Below, one piece after another: positions 37,664 to 45,887 of a stretch of 64,000 nucleotides of DNA (positions within the stretch are counted from its first letter, which is position 1; each line of letters begins with the position of its first letter). The DNA is from Renibacterium salmoninarum ATCC 33209 (GTDB lineage: Bacteria; Actinomycetota; Actinomycetes; Actinomycetales; Micrococcaceae): assembly GCF_000018885.1 (NCBI RefSeq), contig NC_010168.1:2294001-2358000 (forward strand). The letters run 5' to 3'. The translations under genes were made by a program, and so were the position numbers. A model generated the notes under the pieces. The model ran no database searches. It was not told the origin of the DNA and was given only the letters and a program-made list of their open reading frames with translations.

Positions 37664-38271
37664 GTGCAAGGTTGGAGCATCGCCCGGCGCCTCTTTCTCG
37701 GTCAGCTGCTTTTCATCATCATCTTGACCGCCTTTGTGGTGACGGCAGCCTTCATCGATTCGCGCGACCGCGCCTATACCCAAGTAACTGAACGGACGAC
37801 GGCGATAGCGGTCACAATCGCCGACCCGAGTAGAATCTTGCAGCCCTATGCCACTGCGGTAGATCACGAGACAAAAGTTGATTTCATCACCATCATGGCC
37901 CCGGACCGGACCAGATGGACGCATCCCAAACCCAGCCGAATTGGGCAAACCCTATATCGGCTCGATCACTCAAGCACTTGCTGGGCACAGTTACAGCGAA
38001 GTCACCACTGGCACGCTAGGGCCCTCGGTGCGCAGCATCGTGCCAGTCAAAGATTCCGATGGGCAGGTCAAAGCGATGGTCGCCGTCGGCGTAACCGTCA
38101 CCACGGTAGACATTGCGTTGAGCGGGCGAATTCCGGCATTACTTTTGCTGGGCCTGGTGTTGCTGGTCGCGGGCACCTTAACTTCCTGGCTTTTAGGCCG
38201 TTATTTGCGCCGGATCACTTTGGGCTGGGGACCAGAACGCTTGGGGCAGTTATTTTCCTACTACGAGTCGG
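37664..38271 (+). pseudogene. CitA/DcuS-type sensor kinase fragment
   Basis: GTG 37664 starts a cytoplasmic tail, a membrane helix (LFLGQLLFIIILTAFVVTAA) and an extracytoplasmic sensor domain (V-D-F-I-T-I-M-A-P-D), then the frame breaks near 37927. The other frame continues N-P-A-E-L-G-K-P-Y-I-G-S-I through V-K-A-M-V-A-V-G-V-T-V and the second membrane helix. IS copy 2 cuts the gene at 38272, so PAS, kinase and ATPase domains are gone. Such kinases respond to C4-dicarboxylates or citrate. Divergence from dctA supports that role. Confidence 0.85.
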
Positions 38272-38301
38272 TGAATCGCCCCGGCGTGTCCGGAGGGTTT
38301 C

Positions 38302-39192
38302 TCAGACGATGAGCCTGTCGGCGGCTGCCGTGCTCTGGTAGTGATTGTAGTAGTGGTTTTCTAGCTCTACTGGTGGGATGTCTCCGCAGTACTGGTAGAG
38401 CCTTCGGTGGTTGTACCAATCGACCCATTCAGCGGTGCCGATTTCGACTTCTTCTAGAGTCCGCCAGGGCTTGCCGGGTTTGATCAGCTCGGTCTTATAA
38501 AGCCCGTTGATGGTTTCCGCCAAGGCGTTGTCGTAACTATCACCCACAGAACCGATCGAGGGGCGGATACCGGTCTGGGCCAGGCGTTCGGTGAAGGCCA
38601 AGGAGGCGTATTGAGCCCCGGCATCGTGATGATGAATCACCCCGGAAATCTCAGCCCCGGCCCGTTCACGACTCCAGATTGCCTGATTAACTGCGTTGAG
38701 CACTAGCACGGTGTTCATAGAAGCACTCGCTGACCAGCCCAGGATCCTCCGAGAGTAAGCATCGATCACGAAGGCAACATAGACCCACCCGGACCAGGTC
38801 GAAACATAGGTGAAATCATCTACCCATAGCCGATCCGGTGCCGTTGGTGTGAAATCACGGCGGACCAAGTCCTTCGCTCGGGCCGCCTTCGAGTCTTTGA
38901 TCGTGGTGCGTTTGACCTTGCCACGGACCGCACCCTGTATGCCAAGTAACCCCATGAGCCGTTCTACCGTGCACCTGGCCACCGGCACACCTTCACGGTT
39001 CATCGCCAACCAGACTTTCCTGGTGCCGTAAACCCCGTAATTAGCGGCATACACCTTCTGGATCACGGGCTTGAGCACCTCATCACGTTGTTCTCGGTGA
39101 GATCGTGTTTTATCCACCCATTCGTAGTACGTGGACGGGGCGGTCTTCACCCCGTCCCAGTAAGCACCTGGCAGATCGACTCGACACCCCAC
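38302..39192 (-). CDS. IS994-like OrfB transposase, copy 2
   Basis: Identical in layout to copy 1; the DDE residues are intact. It differs by a few substitutions, including T for A in R-L-A-Q-T-G-I-R, A for T in V-K-T-A-P-S-T and V-D-W-Y-N in place of A-D-W-Y-N. Confidence 0.9.
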   Translation of the reverse strand: MGCRVDLPGAYWDGVKTAPSTYYEWVDKTRSHREQRDEVLKPVIQKVYAANYGVYGTRKVWLAMNREGVPVARCTVERLMGLLGIQGAVRGKVKRTTIKDSKAARAKDLVRRDFTPTAPDRLWVDDFTYVSTWSGWVYVAFVIDAYSRRILGWSASASMNTVLVLNAVNQAIWSRERAGAEISGVIHHHDAGAQYASLAFTERLAQTGIRPSIGSVGDSYDNALAETINGLYKTELIKPGKPWRTLEEVEIGTAEWVDWYNHRRLYQYCGDIPPVELENHYYNHYQSTAAADRLIV

Positions 39193-39201
39193 CGCAATCC
39201 A

Positions 39202-39567
39202 TTATTCTCGCGGTGACCGGCATGGTCCTTGATGTATTTCACGATCAGTGTTGTGGCGGTCGAGTTCGACCGCGACAAAAGCTGAAGCACTCCGAAGGAT
39301 CGCGTTCGCCCGTTTCAGCTCAGCGTTCTCACGCCGTAACCGTTTCAGCTCGGCCGATTCCGTGCTCGTTGTTCCAGTTCTAGTACCAACATCGATCTCG
39401 GCTTGCCGGACCCATTTACGCACCGTTTCCGGCACACCCACACCCAAAAGCTGGGCAACTTTTTGCATCGCCGCCCACTCCGAAGACGCACCCTCCATCT
39501 CCGCAACCATGCGCACCGCACGATCCTTCAACTCCTGCGGATACCGTGTCGTAGTTTTCCCTGCCAT
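39202..39567 (-). CDS. IS994-like OrfA, copy 2
   Basis: A 121-residue helix-turn-helix and coiled-coil subunit. The T6C run of the other copies reads TTTTGTC here (near 39276-39282), changing Phe to Val (S-A-F-V-A-V). If T6C is the frameshift site, this copy has lost it. Confidence 0.88.
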   Translation of the reverse strand: MAGKTTTRYPQELKDRAVRMVAEMEGASSEWAAMQKVAQLLGVGVPETVRKWVRQAEIDVGTRTGTTSTESAELKRLRRENAELKRANAILRSASAFVAVELDRHNTDREIHQGPCRSPRE

Positions 39568-39617
39568 GTCCTGATCCTCTCAAACAAGAAAGTCTCCGGA
39601 CACACCGGGGCGATTCA

Positions 39618-40166
39618 CTTCGGCCGTTGCAGTGGACTACCGTTGGAATTGGTTTCGCGGCTGTTATTGAACTGACAATCGCCTACGGTCAACTGCCGTG
39701 GATTGCCCTGGTGCTTGCTTTCAGCTTTGGTGTTTACGGATTTGTGAAAAAACGAGTCGGTTCGCAAGTCACCGCAATGACTTCTCTAAGTGTTGAAACT
39801 GCGGTGCTGACGCCGTTCGCGATCGTCGTCGTTTCGATCATCGCGCTCAGCGGCGCCAGCACAATCGCCAGCGAAGGGCCAGCACACTTCTGGTGGATGG
39901 CCGCCTCCGGCGTCATTACCGCGGTGCCGCTGCTCTTCTTTGGTGCATCAGCACGACGGCTACCCATGACGACGATCGGGCTCTTGCAGTACTTTGCCCC
40001 GGTGCTGCAGTTTCTCATCGCGGTGCTTTTCTTGGGTGAACACATGGGCCCAGAACGTTGGATCGGATTCGGCATCGTCTGGCTCGCGCTGTTGCTGCTC
40101 ACCACAGACATGGTGCTGTCCGTTCGCCGCAATGCTGGACTGCGAAAAGCCGCGTTGGTTGTTTAG
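39618..40166 (+). pseudogene. rarD: 5'-truncated RarD/EamA-family transporter
   Basis: The frame is open from the IS edge (L-R-P-L-Q-W-T-T-V-G-I-G-F-A-A-V) to the stop at 40164-40166. It holds the last ~180 residues of a RarD-like drug/metabolite exporter (~300 residues normally), with W-I-A-L-V-L-A-F-S-F-G-V-Y-G and L-Q-Y-F-A-P-V-L-Q-F-L. The N-terminal five-helix half is missing at the IS junction. Confidence 0.85.
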
Positions 40167-41038
40167 ACCTGCGAGTTAACTCGCTCGTAGTCACGCGGCA
40201 CGACGACCATCGGCGCCGGCAACGCGCGCAAGACTTTGTTCGCTGTGCTGCCAATGAAAAGTAAGTTATTCTGCGCAAGTCGCGACGATCCGACAATCAC
40301 GAGTTCGCCGTCGTCCCAGCCAATCGAATCTATCGCTTCTTCAATGCTGCGACCGTGTGCCACGGTAACGGTAGCTTCGCCAGCGGGCAGTTGCTCACCG
40401 GCTTTGGCCAGAATTGAATTCGCATGCTGACGTGCCGGGCTAAGGGCATTGTCCAGGTCAAAGTCCTGTTGGGTGAGCTCATCAAGTTCCACGAGTGAAA
40501 CAAGCCGGAGCGGGATGGTTCGGCGACCAGCTGAATCGATAGCAACATCAATCGCCGCCTGCGCGCCCTGCCTAGTCCCCACCATCAAGGTCAGCCTGCT
40601 CAGCGTTTCCTTGCGTTGGTAGCCGCGGGGCGCAAGGGCCACCGGTACCGGTGAAGCGTGTAGCAAAGCATTAGCTACTGAACCGACAGTAAAGCGTTTG
40701 AAAATTCCATTGTTTGCTGCGCCGACGACGATCAACCCGGCTTCGTATTCGACGGCGGCCTCAATCAAACCATTGGCAAAAGACTCAGCTTCACGCACAT
40801 GGAATTCAGCCTCGATGCCTTCCGGCACGTGCTTGAGCGCTTCACGACGTGCGGTGAGCACCTCTTGCTCTGCCGCGCTGACCCGGTTGCCCTGTGGGTT
40901 CAGCGCCACATACGGTGCGCCATCCTTCACCACATAAACCAGATCCAAATGTGCGCATTGTGTCTTCGCGATGACGGCGGCTAACGCTACCGCATCTGCC
41001 CCACGTTCGTTGGGGGTGTAACCGACTACGTACCGCAT
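40163..41038 (-). CDS. Tandem-domain universal stress protein
   Basis: A 291-residue protein with two Usp folds. Domain 1 (to ~140) ends in the ATP-binding pattern G-A-A-N-N-G-I-F-K-R-F-T-V-G-S-V-A-N-A-L-L; domain 2 ends in G-S-S-R-L-A-Q-N-N-L-L-F-I-G-S-T-A-N-K-V-L. Both match G-2x-G-9x-G(S/T) type nucleotide-binding loops. GGAGG lies 6-7 bp before the ATG. Stress or dormancy role by family. The stop overlaps that of the convergent rarD fragment. Confidence 0.88.
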   Translation of the reverse strand: MRYVVGYTPNERGADAVALAAVIAKTQCAHLDLVYVVKDGAPYVALNPQGNRVSAAEQEVLTARREALKHVPEGIEAEFHVREAESFANGLIEAAVEYEAGLIVVGAANNGIFKRFTVGSVANALLHASPVPVALAPRGYQRKETLSRLTLMVGTRQGAQAAIDVAIDSAGRRTIPLRLVSLVELDELTQQDFDLDNALSPARQHANSILAKAGEQLPAGEATVTVAHGRSIEEAIDSIGWDDGELVIVGSSRLAQNNLLFIGSTANKVLRALPAPMVVVPRDYERVNSQV

Positions 41039-41117
41039 TGAATATCCTCCATCGACGCAAGACAAAACCACTAGACGCACAACTGCTCACACTTTACACA
41101 GAGCGCGGCTCCAAACG

Positions 41118-41324
41118 TCAGATAGACATTTGGAGCCGCCTACGTGCCTGACGATTCGTCTTACGAACGGAAAGGATCGTCAACGTGACTACTGCCGCAA
41201 GACCCTGGACAACTAGCCAGGCCATGCAGGCGAAAAAGCCCAGAGCCAAAACAACACCAATTCCGGCTATCAACGCATGTTTCGCAATAAACATGAGAAG
41301 GCCTGTAATGGCTAAGAAAATCAT
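41118..41324 (-). CDS. Small two-TM membrane protein
   Basis: A 68-residue protein with two hydrophobic helices (about 2-22 and 24-50) and a basic cytoplasmic tail rich in Arg. No family recognised. It lies between gabT and the universal stress protein gene, both on the same strand. Confidence 0.55.
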   Translation of the reverse strand: MIFLAITGLLMFIAKHALIAGIGVVLALGFFACMAWLVVQGLAAVVTLTILSVRKTNRQARRRLQMSI

Positions 41325-41365
41325 GTCTGGAGCCTAGCAGAATTCAGCCCCAACCCGAGCTCTGC

Positions 41366-42724
41366 TTAGGCGTTACGAATGGCTTTTTCCAGCACATCCA
41401 AACCATCGCTGAGCAGTTCTTCACCAATCACCAACGGTGGCAAAAGCCGGACCACGTTGCCGTACGTTCCACAAGTCAAGATGACCACGCCGGCTTGCAG
41501 ACAGGCTGCTGCAATAGCCTTGGTAGCCTCTGCATTTGGCTCTTTGGTCGTGTGTGCGGTTCCCGGTTTGACCAGTTCTACTGCCAGCATCGCGCCACGG
41601 CCACGAATATCGCCAATGATGCTCTGCTCACCGAGTTCCTCGGCAAGCTGACGCAGCCGAGCGAAGACAATATCTTCAATTCGCTGTGCGCGCGCGTTGA
41701 GGTCGTATTCCTCCATAGTCCGAATCGCGGCGAGCGCAGCGGCACAAGCAATTGGGTTGCCGCCATAGGTGCCACCAAGGCCACCAGGGTGTACCGAGTC
41801 CAGCAACTCCGCACGTCCGGTAACGGCGCTGAGTGGCAGGCCACCGGCTATGCCTTTAGCGAGGGTGATCAGGTCCGGGACGACGCCTTCGTGTTGGCTG
41901 GCAAACCAGGCTCCGGTGCGGCAGAAACCGGATTGCACCTCGTCGGCAATGAAAACGATGCCCTTTTCCTTGGCCCATGCAGCCAGGGTGGGCAAGAAGC
42001 CTTCGGCTGGCACAATGAAGCCGCCTTCACCCTGCACGGGTTCGATCAAAATTGCTGCGACCTGATCGCCACCGATCTGCTTCTCAATCATGGTGATGGC
42101 GCGTTGGGCAGCTTCTTCGCCCTTGATATTGGCTTCTTCGCGGTACGGGTAGCTCATCGGCACTCGGTAGATTTCCGGCGCAAACGGACCGAAGCCAGTT
42201 TTGTACGGCATGGCTTTGGCGGTCAGCGCCATAGTCAAGTTGGTGCGACCGTGATAGGCATGGTCAAAGGCGACGACGGCGTCCCTGCCGGTAGCTAAAC
42301 GTGCGATCTTGACGGCGTTCTCCACTGCCTCAGCGCCGGAGTTGAACAATACCGATCGCTTCTCATGGTCACCAGGGGTCAACCGCGCCAGCTCTTCAGC
42401 GAGCTCAATGTAACCCTCATAAGGGGTCACCATAAAACAGGTGTGCGTAAAGTGTGCGGCCTGCTCTGCAACTGCGCCGACAACAGCGGCATCCGAAGCG
42501 CCCACTGACGTTACCGCGATACCGGAGCCTAGGTCGATAAAAGAATTGCCGTCAACATCATGGATGATGCCGCCGTCGGCGTCGGCCACATACACCGGGA
42601 CGCTAGAGGCAACGCCGCCGGCGACGACCTTCTTCCGACGCTCGGCCAGAGCGGCTGACTTTGGTCCAGGGAAGTCCCCCAGCACCCGACGCTTCTGTTC
42701 CAGACGATATTGAATTTCAGCCAT
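41366..42724 (-). CDS. gabT: 4-aminobutyrate aminotransferase
   Basis: A 452-residue class-III PLP aminotransferase that moves the amino group of GABA to 2-oxoglutarate, giving succinate semialdehyde. The PLP region includes N-S-G-A-E-A-V-E-N-A, F-D-H-A-Y-H-G-R-T, D-E-V-Q-S-G-F and the Schiff-base Lys in T-L-A-K-G-I-A-G-G. It follows the aldehyde dehydrogenase gene on the same strand by ~60 bp, consistent with a GABA/putrescine catabolic operon controlled by the divergent PucR regulator. Confidence 0.92.
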   Translation of the reverse strand: MAEIQYRLEQKRRVLGDFPGPKSAALAERRKKVVAGGVASSVPVYVADADGGIIHDVDGNSFIDLGSGIAVTSVGASDAAVVGAVAEQAAHFTHTCFMVTPYEGYIELAEELARLTPGDHEKRSVLFNSGAEAVENAVKIARLATGRDAVVAFDHAYHGRTNLTMALTAKAMPYKTGFGPFAPEIYRVPMSYPYREEANIKGEEAAQRAITMIEKQIGGDQVAAILIEPVQGEGGFIVPAEGFLPTLAAWAKEKGIVFIADEVQSGFCRTGAWFASQHEGVVPDLITLAKGIAGGLPLSAVTGRAELLDSVHPGGLGGTYGGNPIACAAALAAIRTMEEYDLNARAQRIEDIVFARLRQLAEELGEQSIIGDIRGRGAMLAVELVKPGTAHTTKEPNAEATKAIAAACLQAGVVILTCGTYGNVVRLLPPLVIGEELLSDGLDVLEKAIRNA

Positions 42725-42782
42725 GATGTTGCCTTTCACAAATACAAAAAAATTCTACTTGAGTCATAGCGGTGCTGAAGCC

Positions 42783-44213
42783 TTAGGCGTCGAGCGCACT
42801 CATGACGTGTTTGATCCGGGTGTAGTCTTCGACGCCGTACATCGAGAGATCTTTGCCGTAGCCAGACTGCTTGAATCCGCCATGCGGCATCTCGGCAGTG
42901 AGTATGATGTGTGTGTTGATCCAGACCGCACCGAAATCCAAGTCGCGAGAGACTCGCATCGCGGTTCCGTGATCGGTAGTCCAGACCGACGAGGCCAGGG
43001 CATACTCGACGTCGTTCGCCATCGTGAGCGCTTCTTCTTCGGTACTGAAAGTCTGCACGGTGATCACTGGGCCAAAGGTTTCCTTCTGCACAACGTCGTC
43101 GGTCTGTTTCACATCGGCGATCACGGTCGGCGCATAGAAGAAGCCCTTGTCTCCTGCTCGGTGTCCGCCGGTCACAACGGTTGCGTATTCAGGCAGCGAC
43201 TCCACGACTTTACTGACCGCCGCGAAGTGATTCACGTTGTTGAGCGGGCCATAGTAGTTTTCGCTATCGTCCTGGCTGCCAGTGTGCAAACCTTCCGCAG
43301 CGGTTTTCAGCAAGCTCAAGAATTCGTCCTTGGCCGCGTATTGCACCAAAATGCGGGTGACTGCCGTGCAGTCTTGGCCGGCGTTGAAGAACGCGAATTC
43401 GGCCAAAGCCTGAGCGGTTTTGGCCAGATCAGCATCCGCGAAAACGATGGCTGGCGCTTTGCCGCCCAGTTCCAAGTGCGCCCGTTTAAGCCCCGCGGCG
43501 GCACCCGTTGCTACCGCAATACCTGCTCGAACCGAGCCAGTAATAGAGACCATCGCCGGCGTGCGATGTGCCACCATTGCGGCACCGGTTTCGCCATCGC
43601 CGAGTACCACGTTGAATACGCCAGCTGGGAAGATCTCATTGATCAGCTCTGCCAGTACCAAGGTGCTTTCCGGCGTAGTGTCCGACGGCTTGAGCACAAT
43701 GGTGTTGCCCGCGGCCAATGCCGGGCCGATCTTCCAAATGGCCATCAGCAACGGATAGTTCCATGGCGTCACCTGGGCAATCACGCCAACAGCTTCGCGG
43801 CGCACGTAGGAGGTGAAACCTTCCATATATTCGCCAGCGCTTTTGCCTTCAAGCAATCGAGCAGCACCGGCAAAAAAGCGGATCTGGTTGGCCCCTGCAG
43901 CAACTTCCTCGTCAGCAATAAGCTGCTTTACCTGGCCAGTGTTGCGGTGTTGCGCTTCTACCAATTCATCATTGCGAGCTTCCATGGCATCGGCCAACTT
44001 GAGCAACAGCATTTGCCGTTCGGACGGCGTGGTGCGCTTCCAACTAGTGAAGGCTTTGGCGGCCGCATCCATTGCCGCGTCAATATCAGCCGGGCTGGAG
44101 ATCGGCGCATGTGCCACGATCTCTTCGGTGGCCGGGTTAACCACGTCGAGCACGCCGTTACCGGTAGGTGCAACAAATTCGCCATTGATGAAGTTCTGCA
44201 AGGTGTTGACCAC
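42783..44213 (-). CDS. Aminobutyraldehyde-type aldehyde dehydrogenase
   Basis: A 476-residue NAD(P)-dependent dehydrogenase. Motifs: V-T-P-W-N-Y-P-L-L-M, catalytic Glu in L-E-L-G-G-K-A-P, and Cys in N-A-G-Q-D-C-T-A. The overall sequence fits gamma-aminobutyraldehyde dehydrogenases (PatD/YdcW-like), which make GABA from the putrescine-derived aldehyde and so feed gabT; succinate-semialdehyde dehydrogenase is the main alternative. Start GTG 44213 is chosen because AGAGG is 9 bp upstream and the region before it reads as non-coding. Confidence 0.88.
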   Translation of the reverse strand: MVNTLQNFINGEFVAPTGNGVLDVVNPATEEIVAHAPISSPADIDAAMDAAAKAFTSWKRTTPSERQMLLLKLADAMEARNDELVEAQHRNTGQVKQLIADEEVAAGANQIRFFAGAARLLEGKSAGEYMEGFTSYVRREAVGVIAQVTPWNYPLLMAIWKIGPALAAGNTIVLKPSDTTPESTLVLAELINEIFPAGVFNVVLGDGETGAAMVAHRTPAMVSITGSVRAGIAVATGAAAGLKRAHLELGGKAPAIVFADADLAKTAQALAEFAFFNAGQDCTAVTRILVQYAAKDEFLSLLKTAAEGLHTGSQDDSENYYGPLNNVNHFAAVSKVVESLPEYATVVTGGHRAGDKGFFYAPTVIADVKQTDDVVQKETFGPVITVQTFSTEEEALTMANDVEYALASSVWTTDHGTAMRVSRDLDFGAVWINTHIILTAEMPHGGFKQSGYGKDLSMYGVEDYTRIKHVMSALDA

Positions 44214-44367
44214 GGTGTCCAACCTCTGATTTCTGTGTAAGTTCGGTGATGAAGTCCGGATTGATTGGGAGCCTATGACACCTGGGATTTCCTCGGAATG
44301 GACGACTGCACTAGGAATCTTGCCATAAATAGTGCGTTTGTCTAGTACGCAAACTAGCCTAGAGGTT

Positions 44368-45810
44368 ATGGCGATCACGCTTACTGACTTACTTGACGAC
44401 TCGCGTCTTGCCCTGCGGACCATGGGCTCTTCGGCAAGCACGGTGCGCACACCAATCGAATGGGTTGCGGTGACCGAAGTCGAAAATCCGCAGCCGTTCC
44501 TCACCGGAGCTGAATTGGTCTTGACCACAGGGGCAAGGCTGGCAACAGCTGATGCGCAGCGAATCTTTGTCCGCCAGGTCAAACGGGCTGGCGCGGTAGG
44601 CATCGGCTTCGGTATTGGCTTTGGTCATGATGCCGTGCCACAACCGCTGGTTTCAGAGGCTAACCGGTGGAGCATCCCGATTATCGAAGTCCCGTACCAG
44701 ACGCCATTCATCGCCATTGGTAAGTTGGTCGCAGATGCTTTGAGCGCCGAGCACGTCGCTGAGTTGCAAAAACTACTGGCTGGCCATCAATCATTGGCAC
44801 AGTCGTTGTTGACGGCGAATCAAACTGCCGGTTCCGGTTTGGCCAGCCTCTTGGCAACTTTGCGCACCATGGTTGGCGCCGACGTCGTGCTGGAGCAATT
44901 CCACGCTCAGCTTTACAGTTCAATCCCGCACGCGGAGCCTGAAGACGACGGCTGGCTGCCGGTCCCGGTGCCCACCGGTAAGCGTGACGCGTGCACATTG
45001 TGGTTACGCAAACCGTTTCGAGATGCGGGCATTGTTGATTACGCAAAAAGCCTCATCAGCTTGGAACTTGCGAATCAGTGGCAGCGCCGTAACGACGGAC
45101 GGTATGTAGCTGGACAAGTTATCCAAGACGTGCTGAGATCAGCCCTTCCAGCGGCCGATATTTCCGCGAGATTACGCGGAATTCACATTGACCCCTCGGT
45201 AAAAAACGTCATCCTTTTGATTCAAGTAACGGAAAAGAAATTCGCCTTATTGAGCGGCATCGCACTGCCTCCGGCGTTAGAAGCTGGCGTTACCGCCGTC
45301 GTCGAGCAGGAGTTTTTGGTCGTATTGCCCGCCGCAGTTGGAGACCCCGCTGCTTTGGCGACTCGGCTGTCACGGTATTTGCACGGTGCTGGGATTCCGG
45401 CGTCGGTTGGTGTCGGTGGCGCCTACGCGCGAGCAAATGGGTTGCGCTGGAGCTATTTCGAAGCGCGGGAGGCTGCCAGTCGCGGGCTTGAGGTCAATGA
45501 ACCCGAGCGACTTTCACTGACTTCGTTGCTATTAGCCAGCGAAGATGTACCCATCGTGGATATGGCCACCGAGACGCTCGGGCCGCTGCTGGAGTTCGAT
45601 GAGTTGCACGGTGCGGAGCTCATGAACACCCTGGAAACCTACCTTCAGCTCAACGGTTCCTTGGCCGCCGTCGCCGAAGAGTTGTCGCTGCATCGGAACA
45701 CGGTGCGCTACCGGCTGGGCCAAATCACTGAGCTGACCGGATTTGACCCTTCGCTAACTGCGGATCGAGTACAGCTATGGCTAGCGCTCTCAGTCCGAAA
45801 GCTCCACTAA
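44368..45810 (+). CDS. PucR-family transcriptional regulator
   Basis: A 480-residue activator: N-terminal PucR domain (T-E-V-E-N-P-Q-P-F-L-T-G-A-E-L-V-L-T-T-G), central GGDEF-like region, and C-terminal PucR helix-turn-helix (L-Q-L-N-G-S-L-A-A-V-A-E-E-L-S-L-H-R-N-T-V-R-Y-R-L). AGAGG precedes ATG 44368. It is divergent from the aldehyde dehydrogenase and gabT, so it probably controls GABA/polyamine use. A palindromic element follows it by 4 bp. Confidence 0.9.
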   Translation: MAITLTDLLDDSRLALRTMGSSASTVRTPIEWVAVTEVENPQPFLTGAELVLTTGARLATADAQRIFVRQVKRAGAVGIGFGIGFGHDAVPQPLVSEANRWSIPIIEVPYQTPFIAIGKLVADALSAEHVAELQKLLAGHQSLAQSLLTANQTAGSGLASLLATLRTMVGADVVLEQFHAQLYSSIPHAEPEDDGWLPVPVPTGKRDACTLWLRKPFRDAGIVDYAKSLISLELANQWQRRNDGRYVAGQVIQDVLRSALPAADISARLRGIHIDPSVKNVILLIQVTEKKFALLSGIALPPALEAGVTAVVEQEFLVVLPAAVGDPAALATRLSRYLHGAGIPASVGVGGAYARANGLRWSYFEAREAASRGLEVNEPERLSLTSLLLASEDVPIVDMATETLGPLLEFDELHGAELMNTLETYLQLNGSLAAVAEELSLHRNTVRYRLGQITELTGFDPSLTADRVQLWLALSVRKLH

Positions 45811-45814
45811 CCAC

Positions 45815-45877
45815 AAACGCTGCACCACTTTTCGGGCTTAAACAGTGGGTTTAAGCCCGAAAAGTGGTGCAGCGTTT
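45815..45877. repeat. Intergenic palindromic element, copy 3
   Basis: Perfect 29-bp arms (45815-45843 and 45849-45877) with a 5-nt loop. The outer AAACGCTGCACCACTTTT is identical to the other two copies; the inner stem CGGGCTTAAAC is unique. It lies between the convergent pucR and fprA genes, 4 and 10 bp from their ends, and could terminate both. Confidence 0.9.
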
Positions 45878-45887
45878 GGAAAAAGGG

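Larger units (their letters stand above)
38272..39617 (-). mobile_element. IS994-like insertion sequence, copy 2
   Basis: Same 1,346-bp element in the minus orientation. Its left neighbour is the sensor kinase, cut in mid-gene; its right neighbour is the 3' two-thirds of rarD, cut in mid-gene. No target duplication is seen (TCGG against CTTC). This is the expected product of recombination between two copies, or of an adjacent deletion, with loss of the DNA between. Confidence 0.94.

Noticed and set aside
42723-44240. 505-codon plus-strand frame opposite the aldehyde dehydrogenase
   Set aside because: The opposite strand encodes an intact dehydrogenase with all motifs; the plus frame has no domain and an abnormal His/Arg/Cys content.
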